In this document: positions 15,716 through 25,208 of the stretch, in pieces
How positions within the stretch are numbered: position 1 is the stretch's first letter
Layout: each line of letters begins with the position of its first letter
DNA from: G965276765 sp965276825
Lineage (GTDB): Bacteria; Actinomycetota; Acidimicrobiia; Acidimicrobiales; Palsa-688
Direction: 5' to 3'
DNA: 64,000 nucleotides
Assembly (NCBI GenBank): GCA_965276825.1
Contig: OZ255630.1
Span: 682,001 to 746,000 of the forward strand
Notes under the pieces: model-generated
Seen by the model: only the letters and a program-made list of their open reading frames with translations
Told to the model about the DNA's origin: nothing
Databases searched by the model: none
Translations under genes and position numbers: made by a program

Positions 15716-18385
15716 ATGACGGTGCCAGGTCCCGCGATGCTCGGACGCGGGGTGGTCGTGGGCGACGGCGAGGCCCCCGACGCCTGGGCGGACGCCCCCG
15801 AGATCCTGCTCGACGAGGCCGCCATGGCCGAGCCCGCCGACGTCGTCGGCCGGTTGCACGCGGCGTGGGCCGGGCGGACGCCGGTCGTGGTGCGGCTGGC
15901 CGTCGACCCGGCCACGTTCCGGACCCCGCCCGACCACCACGTCGAGCCGTGGACCCTGCCCGCCGGCTTCGAGCTGTGGCACGACCGCCTGCAGTTCCTC
16001 GTGTGGGCCAACACCTACGACGCCAGGAGGGTCGGCGACGAGCCGGTGTGGTGGTGGGCGCGCAAGGCGGCGCGCCTGGGAGCAGCGGCGGCCGCCGGCG
16101 CCGGGGACGTGGTGCTGCCCGACGGCCGAGCGGCGTGGGTCGACGGCGGTCCCCGCGTCCCGTTCGACCCGGGCGACGTCCTCGGCCTCGACGTGGTGCA
16201 CCGGGAGTCGGTCGAGCGCGACCGCCTGGACGTCGCCCCCCCTCCCGTCGCCCCCTCCGTCGGCGAGCTGGCCGCCGACCAGGCCGCCGCCGTGGGTCAC
16301 GGCGCCGGGCCGGCCCGGGTCATCGCCCCGGCGGGCTCGGGGAAGACCCGGGTCCTGACCGAGCGGCTCCGCCACCTGGTGGCTGACCGGGGATGGGAGT
16401 GCGACGCGGTGCTGGCCGTGGCCTACAATAAGAAGGCCAAGGAGGAGCTCGACGCCCGCACGGCGACGTTCCGTCCCCGCACCAGGACGCTCAACGCCCT
16501 CGGCCTGTCCCTGCTCGGCCAGGCCCGGGGGAGGAGTCCGGTCGTGCTCGACGAGCGCGACCTGCGCCGCATCGTCGAGCGCCTGGCGCCGACCGGGCGC
16601 CGGCGGGTCAACACCGACCCGATCGCCCCCTACCTGGAGGCCCTCGGCGCCGTGCGCCTCGGCCTCAGGGACCCGGCCGAGGTCGAGGCGTCCCGCGACG
16701 ACGTGCCCGGCCTGACAGCGGTGTGGGCCGGGTTCCGACGGGAGCTGCGCGACCGCAACGCCGTCGACTTCGACGACCAGATCTACGGCGCGGTCGAGGC
16801 CCTGCTGGCCGACGGCCGCTTCCGCGCCGAGGCCCAGCTCGCCCACCGCCACCTGCTCGTCGACGAGTTCCAGGACCTGACGCCGGCGCATGTGCTGCTG
16901 CTCCGGCTCCTCGCCGCGCCCGGCCTCGACTGCTTCGGCGTCGGCGACGACGACCAGGTCATCTACGGCCACGCGGGCGCCGACCCCGGGTTCCTGATCG
17001 ACTACGGCCGCCTCTTCCCCGCCGCCGGCGACCATCCCCTCCAGGTCAACTACCGCTGCCCGCCGGACGTGGTCGACGCGGCGGTGGCCCTCCTCTCCTA
17101 CAACCATCGCAGGGTGGCCAAGACCATCGAGTCGAGAGCGGGGGAGGGGGGCGCCGGCTTCGAGATCCGCCGCCACCGCGGCGGGGAGGGGGCGGCCGAG
17201 GTGGTGGACGTCGTCGGGACCTGGACCGCCGGGGGCGCGCCGAGCGGGTCGATCGCCGTGCTCAGCCGGGTCAACTCCCTGCTCCTCGCCCCGCACGTGG
17301 CCCTCGTCGAGGCGGGGGTGCCGGTCGCGTCGGTGGTGCGCTCGGACCTGCTTGGACGCACCGGGCTGCGCGCCGCCCTCGCCTACCTCCGACTGGCCAC
17401 CGCGCCGGACGGGCGCATCGACGGGTCCGACCTGGTCGAGATCCTGCGCCGCCCGAGCCGGGGCCTGCCGCCGTGGATGGCCGACCGCCTCCGGCGCCGC
17501 TCGACGTGGGACGTGCACGGCCTGCTCGGGCTGGTCGGCACCGTCCCCGACAAGGACGCCCCCAAGGTCGAGGCCCTGGTCGGCGACGTCGTCGCCCTGC
17601 GGGCCGCGGCCGACGCGGGCGCCGACGCCGCGCACCTCCTCGGCCTGGTCAGGACCGACATCGGCCTGGGCCGCGCCATGACCCTCCTCGACGGCGGGCG
17701 TGGCGGCGAGGGGGCCAGCCACCTCGACGACCTCGACGCCCTCGAGCAGGTCGCCGTCCTCCACCCCGACGCCGTCACCCTCGAGGCCTGGGTGCGCGAG
17801 CGCATCGAGCGGCCCGCCGACCCCGACGGCGTGGTGCTGTCCACGATCCACCGGGTGAAGGGGATGGAGTGGGACCGGGTCGTGGTCTACGGGGTGACCG
17901 CCGGGATCCTGCCGCACCGCCTGGCCGACGACGACGAGGAGGAGCGGCGGGTGCTCCACGTCGGGATCACCAGGGCCAGGCGGGCCGCGGTGGTCTGCGC
18001 CGACGCGTCGCGGCCTTCGCCGTTCGTCGACGAGCTCACCGGCGCGGCCGCCCACCCGGCGCCGGGCGCGGCCAGGCCCGGCGCGGTCGACGGATCGGGC
18101 GCGACGCGGCGACCGTCGCGCCCGGCCGCGAGGGTGGAGGCCGACGACGGTGACCCGGCCGTCGCCGACGCGCTGCGGACCTGGCGGCGGGACCGGGCCA
18201 GGGCCGACGGCGTGCCGGCCTACGTGGTCTTCGCCGACCGCACCCTCCGGGCCATCGCCGCCACCCGGCCGACCACGCTGGCCGCCCTGCGGGGCGTCGA
18301 CGGCATCGGCCCGACCAAGCTCGAGCTCTACGGCGACGACCTCATCGCCCTGGTCGCCGCCACCCCCTCCCCGACGCCGGGCTGA
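15716..18385 (+). CDS. UvrD/Rep-type superfamily 1 DNA helicase with C-terminal HRDC domain
   Basis: An 889-residue ATP-dependent 3'-5' helicase. Residues 1-180 are an N-terminal extension typical of actinobacterial members. Walker A is APAGSGKT (about 204-211), motif II is VDEFQDL (about 385), motif III is GVGDDDQVIYGHAGA, motif IV is QVNYRCP, and motifs V/VI are STIHRVKGMEWDRV and HVGITRARRA. The last 70 residues (RTWRRDRARADGVPAYVVF-like, then GVDGIGPTKLELYG) form an HRDC domain, as in actinobacterial UvrD2 proteins. Likely role is DNA repair or replication restart (from family). Confidence 0.92.
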   Translation: MTVPGPAMLGRGVVVGDGEAPDAWADAPEILLDEAAMAEPADVVGRLHAAWAGRTPVVVRLAVDPATFRTPPDHHVEPWTLPAGFELWHDRLQFLVWANTYDARRVGDEPVWWWARKAARLGAAAAAGAGDVVLPDGRAAWVDGGPRVPFDPGDVLGLDVVHRESVERDRLDVAPPPVAPSVGELAADQAAAVGHGAGPARVIAPAGSGKTRVLTERLRHLVADRGWECDAVLAVAYNKKAKEELDARTATFRPRTRTLNALGLSLLGQARGRSPVVLDERDLRRIVERLAPTGRRRVNTDPIAPYLEALGAVRLGLRDPAEVEASRDDVPGLTAVWAGFRRELRDRNAVDFDDQIYGAVEALLADGRFRAEAQLAHRHLLVDEFQDLTPAHVLLLRLLAAPGLDCFGVGDDDQVIYGHAGADPGFLIDYGRLFPAAGDHPLQVNYRCPPDVVDAAVALLSYNHRRVAKTIESRAGEGGAGFEIRRHRGGEGAAEVVDVVGTWTAGGAPSGSIAVLSRVNSLLLAPHVALVEAGVPVASVVRSDLLGRTGLRAALAYLRLATAPDGRIDGSDLVEILRRPSRGLPPWMADRLRRRSTWDVHGLLGLVGTVPDKDAPKVEALVGDVVALRAAADAGADAAHLLGLVRTDIGLGRAMTLLDGGRGGEGASHLDDLDALEQVAVLHPDAVTLEAWVRERIERPADPDGVVLSTIHRVKGMEWDRVVVYGVTAGILPHRLADDDEEERRVLHVGITRARRAAVVCADASRPSPFVDELTGAAAHPAPGAARPGAVDGSGATRRPSRPAARVEADDGDPAVADALRTWRRDRARADGVPAYVVFADRTLRAIAATRPTTLAALRGVDGIGPTKLELYGDDLIALVAATPSPTPG

Positions 18386-18409
18386 GCCCCCGAACGGTAC
18401 GGTCGTGCG

Positions 18410-19309
18410 GTGGCCGAGACCTACGACGAGTTCTCCCTGCTCCGCGACAACGCCGACGAGGTCGGCCTGGAGTGGCGGGGGAAACCGCTCGTGCGCAGGA
18501 CCGACGTCGGCGTCGGCGGCGGCCGCAGCGTCAGCGCGCTCGTGTGGGGGGACGGTCCGGCGGAGATCGTCCTGATCCACGGGGGCGCCCAAAATGCCCA
18601 CACCTGGGACACCGTCGCACTGGCCATCGGCCGCCCGCTGGTCGCCGTCGACCTTCCCGGCCACGGCCACTCCGACTGGCGCGACGACCACGACTACCAG
18701 CCGGCCGCCCTCGCCGGCGACCTGGCTCCCGTGCTCGAGGCGCTGGCCCCCGCCGCCCGGCTGGTGGTCGGCATGTCCCTCGGCGGCCTGACCGCCGTCG
18801 CCCTGGCCGCCCGTCGAGCCGACCTCGTCGGCCGCCTGGTCATGGTCGACATCACCCCCGGTGTGGACGCCGAGAAGTCCAGGGCCATCAACGAGTTCGT
18901 CTCCGGCCCCGACCGCTTCGACTCCTTCGACGCCATCCTCGATCGCACCGTCAGGCACAACCCGGGACGATCCGAGTCGTCGCTGCGCCGCGGGATCCTG
19001 CACAACGCCAGACAGCTCGACGACGGAGCGTGGACCTGGCGGTGGGACCCGGTCCGGCGGATGGGCGCCGACGCCGACGGGGCCGTGCGCTTCGCCGCCC
19101 TGTGGGACGACCTGGGCTCGCTGCGCATGCCCGTGACCCTCCTGCGCGGCGGAGCGTCGCCGGTCGTCGACGACGACGACGTCGCCGAGGTGAAGCGGCG
19201 CCTGCCCGACGCCGAGGTGGTGGTCGTCGACGGTGCCGGCCACAGCATCCAGGGTGACGAGCCCCTCAGGGCGGCCGCCCTCATCGCCGAGCGGGCCGAC
19301 CGGTCCTGA
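18410..19309 (+). CDS. Alpha/beta hydrolase
   Basis: A 299-residue alpha/beta-hydrolase fold protein. The oxyanion strand (EIVLIHGGAQNAHTWD), the AVDLPGHGHSD turn, the nucleophile elbow GMSLGG and a C-terminal His in GAGHSIQGDEPL are all present, so the catalytic Ser and His are intact. The substrate cannot be told from sequence. It starts with GTG 24 bp after the helicase gene. Confidence 0.88.
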   Translation: MAETYDEFSLLRDNADEVGLEWRGKPLVRRTDVGVGGGRSVSALVWGDGPAEIVLIHGGAQNAHTWDTVALAIGRPLVAVDLPGHGHSDWRDDHDYQPAALAGDLAPVLEALAPAARLVVGMSLGGLTAVALAARRADLVGRLVMVDITPGVDAEKSRAINEFVSGPDRFDSFDAILDRTVRHNPGRSESSLRRGILHNARQLDDGAWTWRWDPVRRMGADADGAVRFAALWDDLGSLRMPVTLLRGGASPVVDDDDVAEVKRRLPDAEVVVVDGAGHSIQGDEPLRAAALIAERADRS

Positions 19310-19398
19310 GCGAGCGCTCCCGTCGCCGGCCGGCCGGTCCGGCTTGGACGCCCCCGCCGGTCGATCCCGCCGCCCGGGTCCACACCGGACGCACGAAG

Positions 19399-20103
19399 GT
19401 GCGGTTGGCCGACGTCGATCCCGGGGGTCGGCTCCGCCTCGACGCCGTGGCCAGGTACCTCCAGGACGTGGCGGCCGACGACCTCGACGACGCCGGGTGC
19501 GCAGACGAGTACCGCTGGGTGGTGCGCACCACCGCCGTGCGGGTCCGGCACGCGCCCCGCTACGGCGACACCGTCGAGGCCCGCACCTGGTGCTCGGGGA
19601 CCGGGGCGGCCTGGGCGCAGCGGCGCACCGACCTGGCCGTCGGCGCCTCGGTCGCCGTCGAGGCCGACTCGCTGTGGGTGGCGCTCGACCCGGCCACCAT
19701 GCACCCCACCCCCGTCGGCGGCGAGTTTGCCGCCCGCTACGTCTCCGCCGCGGGCGGGCGAAGGGTCGGCTCCCGCCTCACCCACCCCCGGCCGGGACCC
19801 GGCGCCACCCGCACCGGGACCTGGCGGCTGCGCTGGAGTGACCTCGACGTGCTCGGCCACGTCAACAACGCCGTCGCCTGGGTGGCGCTCGAGGACGTGG
19901 CCGGCCGCCTCGGCGCACGGATCGCCGCCGCCGAGGTCGAGTACCCGGCGCCGATCGAGACCCTCGACGACCTCGACATGGTCACCGAGGTGACCACCGA
20001 CGGCCTGCGGATGTGGCTGTGCGCGGCCGGTGCCGGTGCCGGCGGCTCCGGCGACGGCCAGGTGGCGGTCAGCATCCTGGTCCGCTGGCGGTCGCCCCCG
20101 TGA
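19399..20103 (+). CDS. Hotdog-fold acyl-ACP thioesterase-like protein
   Basis: A double-hotdog protein of the acyl-ACP thioesterase type. Half one contains LDAVARYLQDVAADDLDDAG and VVRTTAVRVRHAPRYGD; half two contains WSDLDVLGHVNNAVAWVALED, the usual catalytic-region motif with Asn. It releases fatty acids from acyl carrier protein in characterised relatives. The frame is open upstream to the end of the hydrolase gene and homologous N-termini usually extend about 20 residues before RLADVDPGG, so the true start may be a non-ATG codon near 19306-19360. Its end overlaps the convergent gene by 35 bp. Confidence 0.78.
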   Translation: MRLADVDPGGRLRLDAVARYLQDVAADDLDDAGCADEYRWVVRTTAVRVRHAPRYGDTVEARTWCSGTGAAWAQRRTDLAVGASVAVEADSLWVALDPATMHPTPVGGEFAARYVSAAGGRRVGSRLTHPRPGPGATRTGTWRLRWSDLDVLGHVNNAVAWVALEDVAGRLGARIAAAEVEYPAPIETLDDLDMVTEVTTDGLRMWLCAAGAGAGGSGDGQVAVSILVRWRSPP

Positions 20104-20869
20104 ACCCGTGCTCCTCAGGACCGTGAGCCCCGACACCGGCGATCCAACCCTCCAGGGCGACCCGGGCGGTGAGCGGGACCGGAGGGGGAGGCGGCCGGGC
20201 GGCCAGGTCGAGGGCGGCGGCGACCGCATCGAGGGCGTCGGCCGACGCCGCCACCGCGTCGGCGACCTCGGACGGCAGCAGGTGCCGGTGGGCCTCCACC
20301 CAGGCGGCGCGTGCCGCGGCGGACGACTTGGTGATCGACCCGATGGCCAGGCGCGGCCACACCTCGGCGACGACCGGGCCCGACCACGGGTCCCACGGCC
20401 AGATCCCGGCCCCTGCGGCGCGCAGGCGCGCCAGGTGCGGCATGCCCCGCAGCGACGCCGTGCCGACCGCACCGGCCCCGCCCACCTGGAACGTCGAGCG
20501 CGGCCGGGGCCGGGCGGCGAGCTCGGTCAGGCGGAGCTCGTCGCCATCGGTGACGGGACGACGCCGTCCCGGCCGGCCCCAGAAGGGCGGCTCGCAGGCG
20601 CGCAGCCAGCCCTCCAGGCGCCCGGCGTCGCCCCAGAGATCGTCGACGCAGCCGATCCCGCTGGCCTCCAGCCACCAGGCGGGCAGCGAGAACGAGAAGT
20701 CGAGCCCGACGACGACGTCGGGCCACTCGGCCATCGCGTCGACGATGCGGTCGACGGCGTCGACGCGGCGCAGGGCGCGCACCGACACCACCCGGGGCCC
20801 GCTCGGGTCGACCTCGGCGAGGCGCAGGCCGGCCTGCTCGCCGGTCGCCGCGCCCGACCAGTCGGCCAC
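20069..20869 (-). CDS. DUF429-like conserved protein
   Basis: About 266 residues. The N-terminus VADWSGAATG and the strand VVVGLDFSFSLPAWWLEASG resemble the RNase H-like DUF429 fold, with Asp residues at the positions expected for metal binding. A PFWGRPGRRRP motif and a C-terminal helical region follow. The function is unknown. GTG at 20869 gives the start at the first fold strand; another GTG at 20911 would add 14 residues. It is divergent from the Lrp-like gene at 20903. Confidence 0.6.
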   Translation of the reverse strand: MADWSGAATGEQAGLRLAEVDPSGPRVVSVRALRRVDAVDRIVDAMAEWPDVVVGLDFSFSLPAWWLEASGIGCVDDLWGDAGRLEGWLRACEPPFWGRPGRRRPVTDGDELRLTELAARPRPRSTFQVGGAGAVGTASLRGMPHLARLRAAGAGIWPWDPWSGPVVAEVWPRLAIGSITKSSAAARAAWVEAHRHLLPSEVADAVAASADALDAVAAALDLAARPPPPPVPLTARVALEGWIAGVGAHGPEEHGFTGATASGPGC

Positions 20870-20902
20870 GAGGACCCGGCCGGGCGGCGCTAGCGTCCGG
20901 CC

Positions 20903-21181
20903 ATGGTCCACGCCTTCGTGCTGATCGATGCGCTCCCGGCCCGGGTGGCCGACCTGGCCGCCGAGCTGGTCGAGGTCGACGGGGTGGCCGAGGTCTACTC
21001 GGTGTCCGGCCACGCCGACCTGGTCGCGGTCGTGCGGGTCGGGGCGCACGCCGACCTGGCCGAGGTGGTCACCCGCGGCATCCACCGCCTGGAGGGGATC
21101 ACCGACACCCGCACCCTGATCGCCTTCCAGGCCTACAGCCGCCACGATCTCGACGCCATCTGGGACCTCGGCAACGGCTAG
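20903..21181 (+). CDS. Stand-alone Lrp/AsnC ligand-binding (RAM) domain protein
   Basis: A 92-residue protein consisting only of the effector-binding domain of Lrp/AsnC regulators (AFVLIDALPARVADLAAEL, VAEVYSVSGHADLVAVVRV, the GITDTRTLIAFQAYSRHD end). It has no HTH. Such proteins form alpha-beta sandwich oligomers that bind amino acids. Its end overlaps the convergent aldo/keto reductase by four bases. Confidence 0.9.
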   Translation: MVHAFVLIDALPARVADLAAELVEVDGVAEVYSVSGHADLVAVVRVGAHADLAEVVTRGIHRLEGITDTRTLIAFQAYSRHDLDAIWDLGNG

Positions 21182-22218
21182 TCCCGGCGGCGACGCCGGC
21201 TGCGATGGTCGGCCAGGGCGCGGTCGACGAAGCCGCCGTCGGCCGGGTTGACGTTGGTCCCCGGCGCGACGATCTCGTCGATCCGGTCGAGCACGGCGGG
21301 CTCGAGGACCACGTCGGCCGAGCCCAGCTGGGACTCGAGGTGCTCCATGGTCCGCGGGCCGATGATGGCCGAGCTCACCGCTGGATGCTCGAGCACGAAG
21401 CCCAGCGCCAGTTCGATCAGGCTGAGCCCGGCCTCGTCGGCCAGGTCGGCCAGCTGGTCGACCGCCTCGAGCTTGCGCTGGTTCTCCGGCAGGCTCATGT
21501 CGTAGCGGCCGGGGATGCGCTCCGCCCTGCGGCTGGTGTTGTCCTTGCCCGAGCCGAACCGACCCGACAGCCACCCACCGGCGAGCGGGCTCCATGGGAT
21601 GACGCCCATGCCGTAGCGCTCGCAGGTCGGCAGCACGTCGCCCTCGATGCCCCGCACCAGCAGCGAGTACGGAGGCTGCTCGGTGGCGAAGCGCTCCCGA
21701 CCGCGGCGCTCGGCGGCCCAGTGGGCCTCGACGATCTGGTGGGCGGGAAAGGTCGAGCAGCCGAAGGCGCGCACCTTGCCGGCGTGGACGAGGTCGCTCA
21801 GCGCGCCGAGGGTCTCGTCGATGTCGGTCTCGGGATCGGGCCGGTGGATCTGGTACAGGTCGATGTGGTCGACGCCGAGGCGGCGCAGGCTGTTGTCGCA
21901 CTCCTCGATGACCCAGCGGCGCGAGTTGCCCTTGGCGTTGGGGTCCTCGCCCATGGCGCCGTGCACCTTGGTGGCGAGCACCACCTGGGAGCGGTCGACC
22001 TTGCGCAGGGCCTCGCCGACGATCTCCTCCGACTCGCCGGCGGAGTACACGTCGGCGGTGTCGACGAAGTTGATCCCGGCGTCGAGCGCCCGGTGGATGA
22101 TCTTGACGGCGTCGTCGTGGTCGCGGTTGCCCCACCCGCCGAACATCATGGCGCCGAGGCACAGCGGGCTGACGTGGATGCCGGTACGGCCGAGGGTGCG
22201 TAGCTTCATGCCGCTCAC
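21178..22218 (-). CDS. Aldo/keto reductase
   Basis: A 346-residue NADPH-dependent oxidoreductase. The catalytic Asp and Tyr lie in NFVDTADVYSAGESE, the Lys in VVLATKVHG and the His in HIDLYQIHRPD, giving an intact D-Y-K-H tetrad. The cofactor region includes SSAIIGPRTMEHLES. It resembles the YajO/Gcy-like AKR groups; the substrate is not known. Single gene, convergent with the Lrp-type gene. Confidence 0.92.
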   Translation of the reverse strand: MSGMKLRTLGRTGIHVSPLCLGAMMFGGWGNRDHDDAVKIIHRALDAGINFVDTADVYSAGESEEIVGEALRKVDRSQVVLATKVHGAMGEDPNAKGNSRRWVIEECDNSLRRLGVDHIDLYQIHRPDPETDIDETLGALSDLVHAGKVRAFGCSTFPAHQIVEAHWAAERRGRERFATEQPPYSLLVRGIEGDVLPTCERYGMGVIPWSPLAGGWLSGRFGSGKDNTSRRAERIPGRYDMSLPENQRKLEAVDQLADLADEAGLSLIELALGFVLEHPAVSSAIIGPRTMEHLESQLGSADVVLEPAVLDRIDEIVAPGTNVNPADGGFVDRALADHRSRRRRRD

Positions 22219-22307
22219 CCTACGGGCGCCGCGCCCCTACCCCGCCCTCGCCGTGGGCCGGCCGGACCGGACGGGCGGCCCGGCCGGTGCCACGGGGGGC
22301 CGGACCC

Positions 22308-22625
22308 TCAGGAGTCGTGGGTGAGGTGGCGGAGCTCCTCGTTGCGCTGGTGGCGCACCTGCTTGCGCCGCTTCCAGTAGGCCGTCTTCCAGACCTTGAA
22401 GCCCCCGCGCCGGCCGTCCTTCGGCACCCGCCTGGGTGGCGGGGAGTCGTGGCGACCGAGGTCGTGACTCTCCTTCGGGCAGTGGAGGTCGGCGTCCTCG
22501 AGGACGTCGAGGTCCGACACCGCGTCATGGAGTGCCGCCCTGGCCCGGTGACGGGCCTGTCGGACCGTTCTGCGTCGGTGCTCTCGGGCGTCGGGAAGGT
22601 CTGCTCGAGTACGGCTCACGGCCAC
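22308..22625 (-). CDS. Small basic conserved protein, unknown function
   Basis: A 105-residue Arg/His-rich protein starting at GTG 22625, preceded by a clear AGGAGGT Shine-Dalgarno. The C-terminal half (GGFKVWKTAYWKRRKQVRHQRNEE, written here in part) is less compositionally biased and looks conserved. No family is recognised; nucleic-acid binding is only a guess from charge. Confidence 0.55.
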   Translation of the reverse strand: MAVSRTRADLPDAREHRRRTVRQARHRARAALHDAVSDLDVLEDADLHCPKESHDLGRHDSPPPRRVPKDGRRGGFKVWKTAYWKRRKQVRHQRNEELRHLTHDS

Positions 22626-22739
22626 CTCCTGGCAATGCCCCCGGCCTGGCGACCGGGACCCTTCGCGCTCATCCTGACACGACCGGGGCCTGCTGGGAAG
22701 GACTTGCCGATATCTCCCGGTCGGGCGCGTCCCGGATGC

Positions 22740-23312
22740 TCAGCCGGAGCGCTCGGCCGCCGACGGGTCGAGCCGTGCCGGGTCGACGAAGACCTTGGAC
22801 CGGTAGTAGCGCAGCTCGGCCACGCTCTCCTTGATGTCGTCGAGAGCCCGGTGGCTGCCCACCTTGCGCGGGGCGCCCGACGTGGCCTCCGGGTACCAGC
22901 GCCGGGTCAGCTCCTTGACCGTCGACACGTCGACCGAGCGGTAGTGGAGGAAGTGCTCGACCTCGGGGAGCCACGCAGCGAGGAACCGGCGGTCGGTGCC
23001 GATGGAGTTGCCGGACAGGGGCACGGTGCCGGGTGCGGGGATGTGCTCCCCGAGGAACGCCAGCGTGGCGTCGCCGGCCTCCTGCAGGCTCGTCGTGGAG
23101 GCCGAGATGGCGTCGAGGAGGCCGCTGCGGGTGTGCATGCCCCGCACCACGTCGTCCATGGCGGCGAGGTGCTCGGGCGCGGTCGCCACCACCAGGTCGG
23201 GCCCCTCCCAGAGGATCCCGAGATCGTCGTCGGTGATGAGGGTGGCGATCTCGACGATGCGGTGCACGGCCGGGTCGAGCCCGGTCATCTCGAGGTCCAT
23301 CCACGCCAGCAC
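22740..23312 (-). CDS. orn: Oligoribonuclease
   Basis: A 3'-5' exoribonuclease that clears 2-5-nt RNAs and pGpG, the product of c-di-GMP breakdown. The DEDDh residues are present: Asp and Glu in WMDLEMTGLDP, Asp in GTDRRFLAAW, and His/Asp in HRALDDIKES. The length (190) is normal. The pGpG link is relevant because a GGDEF-EAL gene lies at 35 kb in this window. Confidence 0.95.
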   Translation of the reverse strand: MLAWMDLEMTGLDPAVHRIVEIATLITDDDLGILWEGPDLVVATAPEHLAAMDDVVRGMHTRSGLLDAISASTTSLQEAGDATLAFLGEHIPAPGTVPLSGNSIGTDRRFLAAWLPEVEHFLHYRSVDVSTVKELTRRWYPEATSGAPRKVGSHRALDDIKESVAELRYYRSKVFVDPARLDPSAAERSG

Positions 23313-23356
23313 GGCTCGGAGGCTACACAGCGGCCGGGGTCGCTAGCGTCGGGCCC

Positions 23357-23791
23357 GTGCTGCCGGTCCCGGTCGTCCACCTCGACCCCGAGCTCCCCCT
23401 GCCCCGCTACGCCAGGGCAGGGGACGCGGGACTCGACCTCGTCGCCCGCGAGGACGTGCTCGTGGCCGCGGGCGGCGGCCGGGCACGGGTCGCCACCGGG
23501 ATCGCGGTGGCCATCCCCCCGGGGCACGCCGGCTTCGTGCTGCCGCGCAGTGGCCTGGCCCTGCGCCACGGCGTGACCCTGGCCAACAGCCCGGGCCTGA
23601 TCGACGCCGGGTACCGCGACGAGCTGGCCGTCGTGCTGCTCAACACCGACCCGTCCGAGGACTTCGTGGCGCGGCGCGGGCAACGGATCGCGCAGCTGGT
23701 GGTCCAGGCCGTCTCGCACGTGACGTGGGCGCCGACCGACGACCTCGGCACGACGGAGCGCACCGGCGGCTTCGGGCACACGGGGCGCTGA
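23357..23791 (+). CDS. dut: dUTP diphosphatase
   Basis: Hydrolyses dUTP to dUMP and keeps uracil out of DNA; homotrimer. All five dUTPase motifs are visible in the 144 residues: AGDAGLDLVA, PRSGLALRHG, GLIDAGYRDEL, RIAQLVVQ and the C-terminal P-loop-like RTGGFGHTG. It starts at GTG 23357 and ends one base before the glycosylase gene, so both base-excision functions are probably co-transcribed. Confidence 0.96.
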   Translation: MLPVPVVHLDPELPLPRYARAGDAGLDLVAREDVLVAAGGGRARVATGIAVAIPPGHAGFVLPRSGLALRHGVTLANSPGLIDAGYRDELAVVLLNTDPSEDFVARRGQRIAQLVVQAVSHVTWAPTDDLGTTERTGGFGHTGR

Positions 23792-23792
23792 C

Positions 23793-24653
23793 GTGCCGGA
23801 GCTGCCCGAGGTCGAGGCACTGGTCGCCTTCGTGGCCGGGCGCACCACGGGCCGGCGGATCGAGCGGGCCGAGCTGGCGTCCCTGTCGGCCCTCAAGACC
23901 TACGACCCACCGGTGTCGGCCCTCACCGGCCGGGTCGTGGAGGGCTGCGAACGGCGAGGCAAGCACCTGTGCCTGCGGGCCGAGGGGCCGCTGTGGTTGG
24001 TCGTCCACCTGTCACGCGCCGGCTGGTTGCAGTGGCGCGACCAGCTCACCCCGGCGCGGGCCAAGCCGGGCCGTGGACCGCTCGCGTTGCGGGTCGGCCT
24101 CGACGACGGCGCCGGGTTCGACCTGACCGAGCAGGGCACGGAGAAACGCCTCGCCCTGTGGGTCGTCAGCGACCCCTCAGCGGTCGCCAGCGTGGCGCGC
24201 CTCGGGCCCGATCCCCTGGACCCGGCGTTCGACGTCCAGGCGCTTCGGGCCGGCCTCGCCAGGCCGGGCAACCTCAAGACCGTGCTCGTCGACCAGTCGG
24301 TCATCGCCGGGGTCGGCAACGCCTACTCCGACGAGGCCCTCCACGCAGCCAGGCTCTCGCCGTACAAGCCCGCGGCCAAGCTGACCGACGACCAGCTCGT
24401 CACCCTCCACGACGCCATCGTCGGGGTGCTGCGCGACGCGCTGGCCAGGTCGGAGGGGATGGCCGCCAAGGGCCTGAAGGGGGAGAAGCGCTCGGGCATG
24501 GCGGTCCACGGCCGCACCGGTGAGCCGTGCCCGGTGTGCGGGGACACCGTGCGAGAGGTCCGCTTCTCCAACCGGTCGCTGCAGTACTGCCCGACGTGCC
24601 AGACCGGCGGCACCCCGCTCGCCGACCGGAGGCTGTCGCGGTTGCTCAAGTGA
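23793..24653 (+). CDS. Formamidopyrimidine-DNA glycosylase / Nei-family enzyme
   Basis: Removes oxidised bases and nicks the strand by beta/delta-elimination. The catalytic Pro-Glu start is intact (MPELPEVE). The helix-two-turn-helix region (VDQSVIAGVGNAYSDEALHA) and the C-terminal zinc finger (CPVC...CPTC) are present. Sequence such as GMAVHGRTGEPCPVCGD is typical of the actinobacterial Fpg/Nei group; which lesion is preferred cannot be told. Start is GTG; the stop overlaps the next gene's GTG. Confidence 0.93.
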   Translation: MPELPEVEALVAFVAGRTTGRRIERAELASLSALKTYDPPVSALTGRVVEGCERRGKHLCLRAEGPLWLVVHLSRAGWLQWRDQLTPARAKPGRGPLALRVGLDDGAGFDLTEQGTEKRLALWVVSDPSAVASVARLGPDPLDPAFDVQALRAGLARPGNLKTVLVDQSVIAGVGNAYSDEALHAARLSPYKPAAKLTDDQLVTLHDAIVGVLRDALARSEGMAAKGLKGEKRSGMAVHGRTGEPCPVCGDTVREVRFSNRSLQYCPTCQTGGTPLADRRLSRLLK

Positions 24654-25186
24654 TCACCACCACGCATCGTGGCGTGGCGTGGCGTCGCGACGGCGCTACC
24701 ATCGACTGGCGCGACGACGACGGCGGCCGCTGGGTCAGGTGGCGTCCCGGGGCGGACGCCCCGCCGCTGCCCCCCGACTGGGACGACGCCCTGGCCGACG
24801 CGCCGCCGAGCGTGCGGCGGGCTCCGTGGCGCAGCCCGTTTCGCCTCGTGCCGGTGGTGCTCGTGGTCGGGGTGATCGTCATCGGCGTGCTCCAGGCCAC
24901 GTCCGGCTCGAGCCGGCCGTCCGTGGTCCAGGCCAGGGCGGAGGCCGCGGCCGCCGGCGCGCTGCGCGGCCGGTGCCTGGCCACCGACGGCACCGCGGGG
25001 GGTGCGCCGGTCTACGCGGCCAGGCCGGTGCCCTGCTCGTCGGGTCGCGCCGCGGTCCGGGTGCTCGAGGTCCGCCCGCCCGACACGTCGCCGGCCGGGG
25101 GCTGCCCGAGCACCGACCGGGTCGTGCGGCTGGCCTTCCCTGGGGTGGCCGCTCCCCACGTGCTGTGCGTGGTGCCGACGGGATGA
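24650..25186 (+). CDS. Single-pass membrane-anchored protein, unknown function
   Basis: A 178-residue protein coupled to the glycosylase by a GTGA overlap. A Trp/Asp-rich cytoplasmic part of about 60 residues precedes one transmembrane helix (LVPVVLVVGVIVIGVL). The extracytoplasmic part has four cysteines (GRCLATDG, VPCSSG, GGCPST, HVLCVVP), probably two disulfides, and recalls small actinobacterial LppU-like domains. No confident family. Confidence 0.65.
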   Translation: MITTTHRGVAWRRDGATIDWRDDDGGRWVRWRPGADAPPLPPDWDDALADAPPSVRRAPWRSPFRLVPVVLVVGVIVIGVLQATSGSSRPSVVQARAEAAAAGALRGRCLATDGTAGGAPVYAARPVPCSSGRAAVRVLEVRPPDTSPAGGCPSTDRVVRLAFPGVAAPHVLCVVPTG

Positions 25187-25208
25187 ACGTCCTTGCGGTC
25201 CCTCAGCC

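Noticed and set aside
15689..19243. 1184-residue minus-strand ORF
   Set aside because: It lies antisense to the UvrD helicase and the hydrolase, with His/Arg/Gly-rich composition and no motifs.
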